A stretch of DNA of 64,000 nucleotides from assembly GCA_012295275.1 (NCBI GenBank), contig CM022677.1, forward strand, positions 8,383,514 to 8,447,513. Reading direction: 5' to 3'. The stretch is from Chrysomallon squamiferum. Its lineage: Eukaryota; Mollusca; Gastropoda; Neomphalida; Peltospiridae. The stretch's first letter is position 1, and every line of letters starts with the position of its first letter. The position numbers were made by a program, and so were the translations under genes. Below, piece after piece: positions 37,521 to 48,109 of the stretch. The notes beneath the pieces are model-generated. The model saw only the letters and a program-made list of their open reading frames with translations. It did not search any database and was not told the DNA's origin.

Positions 37521-37944
37521 TAACATATCAATAAAAGTCACTCTAACTTGTGCAGCTGCCATAAACGTGAAATTATTTTCCATTTTGATATTAGACTTTA
37601 TATAGATTAAACCGGGAAAAGAACCAATGCACAAGCGCCTACTGAATATAAATTGGTAGCATAATAGGAGCAAATAATGAAAAGGAGAAGAAAAAAAATG
37701 CTTAGGTACCTACTCAATTAATGAAAGCATAATTGCAAATTCTACCCAGGACAGTAATCACAAAACATTCTGTACAAACACGGTTCATACACAAAGCAGA
37801 ACATCTACTTTATCTCGTTGTTAACAATAAAGGCGTCTCATAACTGCAGCTCAGAACTTACAAACCAATTAGACATGTGGACGTCCCGGGACTTTTATTA
37901 TTCGACGTCCCGGTACTAAACAAAATAGACTTGTGGTCAAGTAA

Positions 37945-38060
37945 TCACTGTACTCTGGTTTTAAATATACAAGTACTCTAGTTTTAAATATACTAGTACT
38001 CTAGTTTTAAATATACTAGTACTCTAGTTTAAATATACAAGTACTCTCGTTTTAAATAAA
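37945..38060. repeat. Right outlier of the minisatellite, ~25-bp units
   Basis: CTCTAGTTTTAAATATACTAGTA repeats about four times: the same core as the 30-bp array but lacking the AAACACTG part. It lies 2.6 kb beyond the main array. Confidence 0.8.
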
Positions 38061-38374
38061 CAGGTAAACTTCTTCCAGTGAAGTATGTTCTCGGTATTTT
38101 TACCAGAGCGTGTCAGTGACGGTTGGGTGATGATATTAAAGGCAACTGCGTCTTCAAGTAAGGTTACTTCTGACACTGAGAGATAAACGTAGTATTACAC
38201 ATGCAGTGAGAATCAATAAAAATTAACTGAATCAGAGTAACACACTGGAAGAATAACTATGCCAGACATTGAGACGATAAGTAGAAAAATTTAATTAAAT
38301 ATTATATTATGTCTGAAATACACTGGTTCCTGATACAGGGATAAACACAAATGTAATATACTCTGATAATAATA

Positions 38375-38905
38375 TTGGGTGAGTGTGTGCTGTCTCTGTG
38401 CATGTTTGTGTGTGTGTGAGTGTAATAGTGATAATGTTAATCTGATAATAGTATGTGGGTGTATGTGTGAGTGTATCAGCAATAGTCATAACTGCTACTC
38501 TGATAATAGTGTATCTGTGTGTGGGTGTGTCAGCAATAGTGATGACTGCTACCTCTGTGTCTGTGTTTGTATGAGCGTATCAGCAATACTGATAATTTCT
38601 TCTCTGATCATTGTATGTGTGTATGTGTATGTTATCAGCTATAGTGATATTTGCTACTCTAATAATAGTATGTATGTGTGTGTGTTTCAGCAATAGAGAT
38701 AACCGCTATTCAAATAATAATGTGTGTGGCTCTGTACTCTCTGTGTGTGAGCAATAGTGATAATTGCTACTCTGAAAATAGTGTGTGTGTGTGTGTGTGT
38801 ATCAGCAATAGTGATAATTACTACTCTGATAACAGAGTGTGTCTTTGTGTCAGTGAGTGTATGACTAATAGTGACAATTACTACTCTGATAATTGTGTGT
38901 GAGAG
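38375..38905. repeat. Imperfect GTGT/CAGCAATAGTGATAA minisatellite
   Basis: CAGCAATAGTGATAA followed by CTGCTACTCTGATAATAGTG and a GTGT run recurs roughly every 55-65 bp. Long plus-strand Cys/Val/Ser frames (38379-38902) and minus-strand Thr/His frames are its translations. Units vary in length, so it is unlikely to be coding. Confidence 0.8.
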
Positions 38906-39115
38906 TATCAGCAATAGTGATAACAGGTATGTGTGTGGGAATCTGTCAGCAATAGTGATAACAGGTATGTGTGTGGGAATGTGTCAGCAATAGTGATAAC
39001 AGGTATGTGTGTGGGAATCTGTCAGCAATAGTGATAACAGGTATGTGTGTGTGAGAGTATCAGCAATAGTGATAACAGGTATGTGTGTGGGAATCTGTCA
39101 GCAATAGTGATAATT
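38906..39115. repeat. 38-bp minisatellite
   Basis: CAATAGTGATAACAGGTATG followed by TGTGTGGGAATCTGTCAG recurs about five times with almost no divergence, a recent amplification out of the neighbouring, more diverged array. Confidence 0.85.
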
Positions 39116-39381
39116 GCTTCTCTCATAATAGTGGTTAATGGGTTAATCCAATGCAGTAAATGTATTATTTGTTTTGTGTGATCTTTTGTTTCTTGAAAAT
39201 TGGTTAATCCTCCTTTGTTTCACAAATTGTTTTGTTGAGCCTATTAATCCAATCTTCAGTCAACTTCTGACACTGCAGCCATGTTAAAAGGTCATGGTGA
39301 GTGATTGTATAGTATGTAGTAGTGCAGTAATAACCGTTCACAGCTATATCTCTATCTGTATGTGTTGTATTCTGTATATGA

Positions 39382-39382
39382 A

Positions 39383-39433
<51 letters not shown>

Positions 39434-39460
39434 CACATATATATATATATGTGCAATTTT
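39382..39460. repeat. GT microsatellite followed by TA run
   Basis: (GT)n of about 46 bp at 39382-39428, then a short TATATACACATATATATA palindromic stretch. Confidence 0.9.
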
Positions 39461-39870
39461 TGGATAAACAGTTTTAAAATATTATTAAAACTACATTATT
39501 TTTATTAACTTTATTTTCTTTACAAATACATTCACTGATTTTAATATATCAAATACACACACATACTTACAAATGTATTTTGTTTGAATACAGTCTATGT
39601 ATTTGTTATTACAAATAAAAGAACAAGAAAATAGTTATTAATGTAGTGTGTGTGTGTGAGTGTGTGTGTGTGAGGGAGAGAAAGAGAGGAGCAAGAGAGC
39701 TTAATAAATATAAAATGATTAACATGAAATAACATTTCTCATTACTTAACTTTTGCACCCAGTTTTAATTTTTTACATTAATTTCTAAAACTTTCCTTTC
39801 TTTTTAATGTAAAGAACAATATATTTCTTCTCACATATAAACAGTTGTTAAAATCACACTTTCACTGCAG

Positions 39871-40248
39871 CTAGCTGATCACCATGCAAGGGCTGTGTAT
39901 ACATTCAACCTGTCTGTCAATGCAAGGACTGTGTATACATTCAACCTGTCTGGCAATGCAAGGACTGTGTATGCATTCAACCTGTCTGGCAATGCAAGGG
40001 CTGTGTATGCATTCAACCTGTCTGGCAATGCAAGGACTGTGTATCCATTCAACCTGTCTGGCAATGCAAGGGCTGTGTATGCATTCAACCTGTCTGGCAA
40101 TGCAAGGACTGTGTATGCATTCAACCTGTCTGGCAATGCAAGGGCTGTGTATGCATTCAACCTGTCTGGCAATGGAAGTATTCAGAAACCAGAACCTCTC
40201 TTTGACATGGAGGCAGACTGCACTGTAGAGGAAGTAGTTCTTATGAAG
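39871..40248 (+). CDS. Exon encoding a 12-residue tandem repeat (NAR[TA]VYAFNLSG)
   Basis: A pyrimidine-rich acceptor (TTTCACTGCAG) and a donor (ATGAAG|GTGAAG) bound 378 nt, exactly 126 codons, open throughout and in phase 0 at both ends. The exon starts LADHHARAVYTFNLS, continues with seven more 36-bp units of NAR(T/A)VY(A/T/P)FNLSG, and ends in a unique part, NGSIQKPEPLFDMEADCTVE followed by EVVLMK. The 36-bp unit keeps frame, most differences alternate between AGGACT and AGGGCT, and every unit has an NLS sequon. The repeat is reminiscent of the hydrophobic strand of a leucine-rich repeat but is too short for one. Further plus-strand exons with real LRR sequence follow, so this may be the 5' part of an NLR/LRR-type gene. 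A parallel frame (39884-40228) is open too; the exon-bounded frame is preferred. Confidence 0.5.
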
Positions 40249-40476
40249 GTGAAGACACTTTGGTCTACATTTTTTTAATTAAATGTCTATCTTGATGAGG
40301 TTAATTCTATTGTTTGTTCTTGGTTGTTGTTTCTTTTATAATTCTTGATTGTTAATAAATTAAAGTGGCCAAAATATATTTTTATATATTCTTTTCTTCT
40401 TCTTTTTGAATTGTTAGTAATCTTATTTTGTATTATTATAATTCTGTACTTTTTTATTGTTAATATTATTTTAACA

Positions 40477-40479
<3 letters not shown>

Positions 40480-40507
<28 letters not shown>

Positions 40508-40735
40508 TTATATATTATTTTATTTGTCTATTACAATTACTATTAATATTACTATTACTGTTAATATTATCATTATTAATCTTATTGTAATGTATTACTG
40601 TTATTATTACTACTACTACTACAACTACTACTGTTGTTTCTACTGCTCCTCCTCCTCTCCTACTACTATTACTGCTATTACTACTGCAACTACTATCACT
40701 ACTACTACTGCTTGAATTTTCCTGAATCCTGTTAC
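40480..40735. repeat. ATT/ACT trinucleotide-rich stretch
   Basis: TTATTATTATTATTA runs at 40484-40506, then TACTACTACTACAAC and related triplets to about 40710. Open frames on both strands are low-complexity. Confidence 0.85.
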
Positions 40736-40907
40736 TCATTCAAACACTGGAATAACATGGATACTGTTGTCTGATTGTGTATCTGTAGACAAGGCTATAG
40801 ATTGCTACAACAGAGTAGAGGTATTCCATTTAAATCATCAGTGTTTGATTAATTATACATAAATGTCATTTGGTTTACCTACTACTCCCAATCTGTCAGT
40901 CACTCGA

Positions 40908-40910
<3 letters not shown>

Positions 40911-40952
<42 letters not shown>
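40911..40952. repeat. GT microsatellite
   Basis: (TG)n of about 36 bp within low-complexity sequence. Confidence 0.9.
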
Positions 40953-40953
<1 letters not shown>

Positions 40954-41390
40954 TGTGTGTGGGTGTTATTGTTACATCTGCCTAGTCTATATATCTATTT
41001 ACCAGTTATGTCTACAATAACCTGTCTGTCTGTCTGTCTGTTGGTCTACATCATCAACATACCTATTTACCCAATATCTGCCAGTCTCTAAATAAACTTA
41101 CTTTCTGAATAAATATATCTATGTACCTCTGTATTCTTTTGTTTTATATTTGTCTGTCTTTCTAACATGCTGTCTGTCTTTAAGCTGTGACTTTATGTAA
41201 TTTTGCTTGTTTATCTATATATCTACGTATGTCTATCTAAGTCTATGTATGTCTAAACATAGAATCTGTAAATATCTATCTGTTTTGACAATTGTTTCTG
41301 TAAATTTTTCTCACAACTGTAACATTGTTGTTTAACACTAACAATGATTATTATGAATAATTAAAAAAAAAAGTGTTTATTGTTATCTAG

Positions 41391-41479
41391 GCTGATATAT
41401 TTGGACAACCAGTGATAGTGTCAAGAATTAACAGAAAAGTTGATGATGTTAAAAGTACAGAACTGGACGCAAAAGTCAG
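41391..41479 (+). CDS. Probable exon following the 12-residue-repeat exon
   Basis: An acceptor (TTATTGTTATCTAG) and donor (GTCAG|GTATAG) bound 89 nt open in the phase that continues the previous exon: ADIFGQPVIVSRINRKVDDV then KSTELDAKV. The join to the exon ending at 40248 is phase 0 to phase 0. No family recognised for this piece. It ends two bases into a codon, which does not fit the phase of the next candidate exon at 43288, so an intermediate exon is missing or the locus is damaged. Confidence 0.45.
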
Positions 41480-42279
41480 GTATAGTCTGCCTCACTATCT
41501 CTAATTTTCTCCTAGCCTCTCTGATTCTCTCTTTCACTTTCTTTCTTCCTTTCACTGTCTTTCCCTGTTCATAAAGTGTATTTGCATAACTAGGTTTAAA
41601 CAAAGTAGTTTGTTTTTGCCTCAATGCACATTGAAAGGCTCACAAAAAAAAAAAAATGAAAAAAAAAAAAAAAATAATAATAATGGTAACAGATTAAAAT
41701 TAAAAAATGTATTTTTTCGTTTGTAATTATGTGTATTGGTATCATGTGCTCATAAAATGATGTCAGTTCTTTTTGTGAAAATTTTGATAACCATTGTTTT
41801 TGCAAACTATATGAATGAATGAATGAATGAATGAATGTTAGAATGAATGAATGAATGTCAATTCTACTTCATAGAAAATTATTTTGAAAATGCTCTAAAG
41901 AAAATGTTCTACCATCCTGTTTGTATGATTTTTTAATGCTCTATTCAACATTTTCTGATAGAGAATAACATGATAAAATATTCTGTTAATTCACACAAAC
42001 TGATACTAATATTTATGTGCTGATAAAATACATATAAAGGAAATCATATTTTTATCAGATTTTTGTTTTCATTGGAGTGTTTTAATAAGAAGTGTTTTTG
42101 GTAATGTCAGTTATTATGTATTTAAGGCCAGTGATCTCTTAGCCTGTTAGTTTAAAGATTAACCATAAGAGCACTGGTATATATATAATTGTGAGAAAAA
42201 AAAAATTGTATTTTCTCTTCTTGTTCTTCATCTTCTTCTTTGCCATCTTCTTCTTCTTCCTCTTTTTCTTCTTCTTCTT

Positions 42280-42280
42280 A

Positions 42281-42319
<39 letters not shown>

Positions 42320-42322
42320 GTC
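42280..42322. repeat. TTA microsatellite
   Basis: ATT/TTA run of about 40 bp preceded by a CTTCTT-rich pyrimidine tract (about 42215-42278). Confidence 0.9.
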
Positions 42323-42539
42323 ATTATTAGTGTTCTTGTTATTAGTAATTAGTATATGTAATTGTCCAGTATTATCAGTTAGCTACTAATATTGCTACTT
42401 TTGCTACTACCACTGTTATACTATTATTCTACTACTGAAAAAAATAGTGACTTTCAACACACTAAATCAATTACCAGTAATTATTATATATCTACATACC
42501 TCTATGTTTGTTACTGCTATTTCTACTGTTGCTACTTAT

Positions 42540-43185
42540 ACTACAAATGATAATTATATTATTTTTACTTCTATTGTTACATCTGCTACATCTACTACTA
42601 CTACTACTACTATGCAGTTATTTAATACCTCAACTTACTGTGTCTAATTCTACCTCAGTTATCATATCATTGTTACTGCGGTGATTACCACTATTACTAC
42701 TACTAGTACTGTTATTACTATTACCATTATTACTACAACTAGTACTGTTATTACTAATATTACTACAACTAGTAGTTACTAATACTACAACTATTACCAC
42801 TATTACTAGCACTTGTACTGTTACTACTAATACTACAACTATTACCACTATTACTACTACTAGTAGTTACTACTAACACATCAATTATTACACTATTACA
42901 GCTACTAGTATTATTACTACTAAAACTACAACTATTCCACTATTACTAATATTATTATTATTAATACAACTATTACTACTCCTGATACTATTACCACAAA
43001 TACTACAACTAGGAAGTCTGCTGCTGCTGCTGTTACTACTACTACTACTACTACTACTACTACAACTGCTGCAGATGGTACTGCTGCTGCTGGTACTGCT
43101 GCTGATAATAAAACTACCAACACTACCACTGTTACTACTAGTTCTACTGCTGTTATTACTACAACTACTACCACTACTGTTTAAA
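42540..43185. repeat. Imperfect ACT/ATT trinucleotide array
   Basis: About 640 bp made of ACTACTATT/ACTAGTACTGTT-type triplets with a purer (TAC)n block at 43033-43060 and CTG-rich patches. It explains the minus-strand Val-rich frames (42630-42848, 42932-43174). It lies in the presumed intron between exons at 41391 and 43288. Confidence 0.85.
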
Positions 43186-43287
43186 CATCTACTAATTACA
43201 TTTTATTAATAACAAATAAATAAGTGTAAACAATTTGTGTTAATAGTTTTACTACTAATATACACAACTTGGGTGTTTTGTTTCTAG

Positions 43288-43417
43288 GACTCTATAGGCA
43301 AAATGTTGTTGATAAACAGGAATATTTGGATGTGTTGAGTAATTCTGTAGGAAATGATTATTTCTCTCACTGTGTCAGTCCAGCTCTTAAAGAAAACAAA
43401 ACACTGAAAACCCTCAG
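43288..43417 (+). pseudogene. LRR-type exon with damaged donor
   Basis: After TTTTGTTTCTAG, the open segment GLYRQNVVDKQEYLDVLSNS then VGNDYFSHCVSPALKENKTL KTLS is seen. The end, ALKENKTLKTLS, is the standard A-L-x-E-N-K-T-L-x-x-L-x-L repeat start of NLR/RNI-type leucine-rich repeats. Normally the exon would stop at CTCAG|GT; here CTCAG is followed by TTTTC, so the GT donor looks lost and the frame runs on into intron-like pyrimidine sequence. The phase also does not match the preceding candidate exon. Confidence 0.5.
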
Positions 43418-43534
43418 TTTTCTTCTTATTCTTCTTTTTTTTTGTCATGTTTTATTTATTGTCTTTTCCTGCCACTATTTCAATGTTCATTCTCTTTCTG
43501 TTTCTATCACTCAGTCACATACTTCTATTACTAT

Positions 43535-43538
<4 letters not shown>

Positions 43539-43575
<37 letters not shown>
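43539..43575. repeat. CT microsatellite
   Basis: (CT)n of about 34 bp followed by GTGTGTG; further CT-rich sequence extends to about 43645. Confidence 0.9.
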
Positions 43576-43581
<6 letters not shown>

Positions 43582-43733
43582 ACTGAGACTCTTTCTCTTT
43601 CTTGCTCTCTCTTTCTTACTGTCTTTCTCTTTCTCTCTCTCTAAGAAACATTAGCACATACTGAAGAACCTAAATTTTTCATTATGTTTTTTTTAAAATT
43701 TATTAACATTCTTATTTATTTATTTATTTTCAG

Positions 43734-44130
43734 AGCTAATGTGTAGGCTCCATTGACATGAAACTTTTATCACCGACTCTAGTAGAGAACACTGTTCTCA
43801 CAGAACTAGTTCTGTCTAGTAATGGATTATCTGATAAAACTGCTCTCACTAAACACTGGACTCACAGAACTAGATCTGTCTAGTAATGGATTATCTAATA
43901 AAACTGCTCTCACTAAACACTGGACTCACAGAACTAGATCTGTCTAGTAATGGATTATCTGAAAAAACTGCTCTCACTAAACACTGGACTCACAGAACTA
44001 GATCTGTCTAGTAATGGATTATTTGATAAAACTGCTCTCACTAAACACTGGACTCACAGAACTAGATCTGTCTAGTAATGGATTATCTGATAAAACTGCT
44101 CTCACCAAAGGACTGGCTGCTGCTTTAAGG
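43734..44130 (+). pseudogene. LRR exon disrupted by a 64-bp tandem amplification
   Basis: An acceptor (TATTTATTTTCAG) and donor (TTTAAGG|GTGAGA) flank five copies of a 64-bp unit (CAGAACTAG at 43801, 43865, 43929, 43993, 44057). Each encodes the LRR core TELDLSSNGLSDKTALTK. The last copy continues with GLAAALRV, giving the usual 28-residue (84-bp) repeat; the others lack 20 bp at that point. Because 64 is not a multiple of three, each repeat boundary shifts the frame and no frame stays open; all three phases also meet stops just after the acceptor. NLR-type LRRs form the sensing horseshoe of innate receptors and related proteins, but this exon cannot make one. Confidence 0.65.
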
Positions 44131-44315
44131 GTGAGAGGAAGTTTCACAACTCAAACAGTTTGCTGTGTTCACATGAAAAGTGCAATAGCAAATAATGGTG
44201 AAAGTGGTAGTATAGTAGTAGTAGTTGATGATAAACAATTACATTAGTTGTTATAACAACAACATCAACAGTATCTGCATTAACAGAATCCATCTATCTC
44301 TCTGTATGTGTATGC

Positions 44316-44319
<4 letters not shown>

Positions 44320-44349
<30 letters not shown>

Positions 44350-44350
44350 A
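44320..44350. repeat. TG microsatellite
   Basis: (TG)n of about 28 bp in the presumed intron between LRR exons. Confidence 0.9.
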
Positions 44351-44444
44351 TGTATATGTGAAATTGTGTGTTGTGCAGATGTGTGTGTATATAACATTTT
44401 AATATTAGTTTAATTTCATTAATATTATTTATTTTTGTTAACAG

Positions 44445-44512
44445 AAGCCAAGGTGTGTGTTATTGTCTGTATGTGACAGTCAGTGTAATATAGATTTGTG
44501 TACTGCACTCAG
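44445..44512 (+). CDS. Possible LRR exon
   Basis: TTTTTGTTAACAG | 68 nt | GTGGGTG. It is open as KPRCVLLSVCDSQCNIDLCTAL, a cysteine-containing stretch with the spacing of the cysteine-rich NLR LRR subtype (L-x-x-L-x-V-x-x-C...C...L...L). It follows the damaged LRR exon by about 310 bp in the same strand and orientation. Nothing downstream could be recognised as the next LRR exon before the opposite-strand gene at 45.1 kb. Confidence 0.4.
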
Positions 44513-45090
44513 GTGGGTGTGTCAGTAATTAGTCAATCAAATTTAGCCTGATTAACCAATCACACTACAGATAGAGATTAAAAAATGAAACCATAGAATG
44601 ATTAAGCAACCAATCTTCAGAGACAGATCAGCCAGTCAGAATTAATTAGCTCAATATTATTTTTGTACACACTATGCTTAATTTAATCACTGACATTAAA
44701 TTAGTTTCTGCTAACGTGGATTCTACATATTGTGAATTACTATTATTATTATTATTATTTATTTTTTATTATTATTTTTTTTTTTTAAACTTTGTTGTCT
44801 TTCTCTATTAAACACAAAAATAATTAGATTTGCTTTAGACAGTGTTCTGAAGACTGAAAACAAAAAGTAAAAAGGTAAGAGAAACTAATGTGTTGTTTCT
44901 CTGAAGAAAATTAGCCATCTTGGACAAAATGGTCCAGAGATGAAGTGAATGCTTCTGTATTCAGATACATTTGTAGTCCTGCTACTAACATAATGTCAAG
45001 TAACTCATAAACAATAAAACGACGACAACAACAACAATAATATAAATAATAATAATAATAATATATATATATAAATAAAAATCACAAAGC

Positions 45091-45322
45091 TTAGGACTCA
45101 CATTGTAGTAAGTTGTTTATTATGTCTAAGAATTCACCAATTATTATAGCCCTGAAAAAAAAAAAAAAAAATGTGCAACGATGACAACTCAGAGAGATTG
45201 GAAATAAATAATAATTTTCCTGTGTATAGTGTGGGTAAGATATCATAGATGAAAGCTGTGTATGAATTAATACAACAAATAATCCTATCAAACAGTTCAT
45301 AATGGCACAACATTTAATACAA

Positions 45323-45361
<39 letters not shown>

Positions 45362-47953
45362 TGTGTGCCGTGCATTGGCATACAATCAGTGTTTGAACCT
45401 GTTCTATCAGATCTATTATCAATAACAAAGTAGAAGCTAATCGAATGAAGGGTGTATTCACCTTTTCAGGTGTCTTTTCCTGTGTGCTGAAATGTTAAAT
45501 AAAAATATATAAGTAAATATGTTTTAATATTTGTGAAATTTCACTTGTACGTTGTAAATTTCTTTTGATTATTAATATTCGTATGGTCTGTGTGTGTGTG
45601 TGTGTGTGTGGGGTGTGCTTGAAACTATTAGAGAGTTTTAAATATTATTTTCTTTTTGGTTTGATTTATGTCAATGAAGTGAAAAGTGAGTCAATGTAAT
45701 GAAATAATTGGTCAAGACAAATATATTTATGTTCTAAGGATCTGAAATGTCTATATTAATAATGATAAAATATTTTATTGCAGCCTATGTCTATTGTGTT
45801 AACGTCTGTAAAGATAAAAACGTCTAAAGAAGGGTAAAGGAGGTGGATTATGAAATGTTTCTCAAAACACAAACAAGAACAAGAAGAAAGAGAAATGACT
45901 ACACTTAGAAGACCAGTATGTCATTAACATAAATTTTAAGTTAAATATTTTCAGATTTATGATATAAAATCTGCAGTACTGATCAACTAATCTGACAGCT
46001 GTTGCATCGTAAAGAGAAAAGAACATATTAAAAGTTTTGAAGTATAGTAACACTGGGTAGAAAGGTTAAACATAAACAAATCAATAAATAAATAAATAAA
46101 ACCTTATTAATTCATAACCAGTGGATGTAGATGAAAATAATATGTGTTTGTAGACAAGACTGAATATCTAATTACATTCAAATTTTTTGTAATGTAAATA
46201 TTGTTCCAGTGTTTAAATCGAATTCACTTTATTATATATATACAACTTAAATATTTACTATCATTTACTATTACTTTCTTTCACAACAAAATTTAAAACA
46301 TATTTCTGAATTGTTATTTTTAAAGGTAAAATTTAAAAGATTATTTTAACGTCGTTTTTAATTTACCTTTCGTTTTCGTTTCCTGCGACGAATTCATTCT
46401 GAAAGACAAATGTGAACTAATAAGACAGAAGTATCTAAGATACTCTGATGAAAACTCACTAACGTATTTTTAAAAGCAAACGTCAAACACTGACAGTTCA
46501 CACCTATACAAACATCTCTTAAATAATTTTATCATAACACAAATTGTTTGGTGGCATCCTGGGCATGAGCCATACATTATATATGTCACTATTCTGATTT
46601 ATATTTGTTTATTTTTCCATTTTTACCAAACATTGAAAGCATTTAAAAAATTGAGACCATTTCAAATGAAATAAAATTGAAATAAAAAATAAAAAATGAT
46701 ATTTTTCTCATCTTTATCAGTATGTGGATCTAACAGTTTTTCTGTTGTGATTTTAATTCGGTAGCTTTAAATTAAATTAAAATAAATAAATAAATAATAC
46801 TAACAACAATAATAAAATAACAACAACGACATACGCATCGTAACGAGAGTTTGTAGGAATTAATCTCAACAATTTTCAACTAAAGATTTCCAGTGACGTA
46901 GAAAGATCGGTGGGAAATATAGATATGTCAGCTAGACATATCTCTATCTTGAGAAAAGATCAAATCCAACGTTAGCCCTATAATTCCGATAAATATTTCT
47001 AAATACCGTCAATGTTTAGAACGCACACGCACATGCATACTCATACACAGAGTCGGCTTTAAGCCAAAACATGCTGCTCCAACTTGTACAAGTTAACATT
47101 CCAGACATTCAACAGAGTCAAATCATATAAACAATAAGACGCTTTGTCTTCTCTAAAACCAGACGTTGGCTGTTAACCTGGAGCTTCTAAACACTCCCAC
47201 TCAAAAAATACCCCCCAAAACACACAAACTGATTTAAGCAATATTTATTTTCTTTAATTAGAACTGAGGTTGCTTTAAATGCAATGATATTGGGATTCAT
47301 TAGCTATTAACCTAATGATAATATTTCTATTGTGTCTGTTACGAGATCAACGCAAATTTTTAACATCTATTTATGTATATACATCATAATATCTGTGTTA
47401 AATCAGTTTAATGTGAAAACGTAGTACAATAATTCTTCTAGTACTTCAAATAGTATATTATCTGTTTTAAGACAAAATTGTTATTTAAGAAGCTTTCCAA
47501 CACATTTTAGAAATTTAATAAATCTATAATTATCTGCATTATTTTTAATCAACCTTAGAAAAAGAATGGGAAATAATGAATGCAAAACGGGCTCTAGACA
47601 TAGATATTTCAGCAGTTGTTATCTACACCAAAACACACACACACACATTGGCTGGACCTGCTACACCGTTTCTATTACCAGGTTTTATTTATTTATATAT
47701 TTACTGCTTTCATTGACAATTTCTCCAAAACAATTAGTTTGTTTAGTTGTGTTCTGTAATATTATTAAAACAGATTATAATAACAATGCTATTGTCACAG
47801 ATAGCGAGCTTGTTGTATTATTATTGCTATTATTTAAAATTGTCACTTACCTTTTTCTTTTAACCGTATTTTGTTTTGCTGCGAAGTCGATTCCTTCTGC
47901 TGTAGCAACAGATACCATTTCGTTAAATCTAACTCTTTTTTTCTATTTTCCAT
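45091..47953 (-). CDS. Candidate small multi-exon gene (at least four exons)
   Basis: Minus strand. Exon a is 47953-47851: ATG, MENRKKELDLTKWYLLLQQK then ESTSQQNKIRLKEK, with a strong GTAAGT donor. Exon b is 46398-46367 (acceptor TTGTCTTTCAG, donor GTAAAT). Exon c is 45486-45462 (acceptor TAACATTTCAG, donor GTGAAT). Exon d is 45151-45091 (acceptor T17-CAG, ends GEFLDIINNLLQCES and TAA). Exons b, c and d (32, 25 and 61 nt) join in one open phase through SSQETKTKAHRKRHLKRAII, which three random segments would do by chance only rarely. Exon a ends one base into a codon and b needs two, so an exon of length 3n+1 between 46400 and 47850 is missing or wrong. The product would be a short, charged, lysine-rich protein with no recognised domain, possibly nuclear. 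Exons this small are easily missed by gene finders. Confidence 0.4.
45323..45362. repeat. GT microsatellite
   Basis: (TG)n of about 38 bp inside the last intron of the minus-strand candidate gene. Confidence 0.9.
47566..47850 (+). other. Plus-strand ORF opposite the candidate gene, not supported
   Basis: A 133-codon frame (47566-47967) overlaps the start of the minus-strand gene. It is hydrophobic because of the local AT composition, contains a CACACA run, and has no recognisable domain. The opposite strand carries a clear ATG plus GTAAGT donor, so this frame is more likely incidental. Confidence 0.35.
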
Positions 47954-48109
47954 TATATTTTGAATAAAAAGAATGTATACCGCCAAATATAACAATATCT
48001 TTATTAAATCTGCTTTTTTTTCTATAAATGACGTTGTATGGAATGTTCTGTTATAGTTGTCTCCCTTCGCAAAAGTTAAAATTGTCGCTGAATAGGAAAT
48101 TATATTCAC

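Larger units (their letters stand above)
37003..38060 (-). mobile_element. FLYWCH/MULE-type transposon relic, copy B (keeps C-terminal coding part)
   Basis: Tandem partner of 35344-36985, sharing both flanks but with a different internal remnant (37277-37520). Its right end passes into CTCTGGTTTTAAATATACAAGTACTCTAG, the minisatellite motif. The corresponding point of copy A (36830-36850) also has TTAATATACAAGTACTC. The minisatellite motif therefore seems to belong to the duplicated unit. Confidence 0.55.

Noticed and set aside
40345-40739. Hydrophobic and Ser/Asn-rich frames on both strands
   Set aside because: They come from ATT/ACT trinucleotide repeats.
42630-43174. Valine-rich minus-strand frames
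   Set aside because: Translations of the ACT/ATT array.
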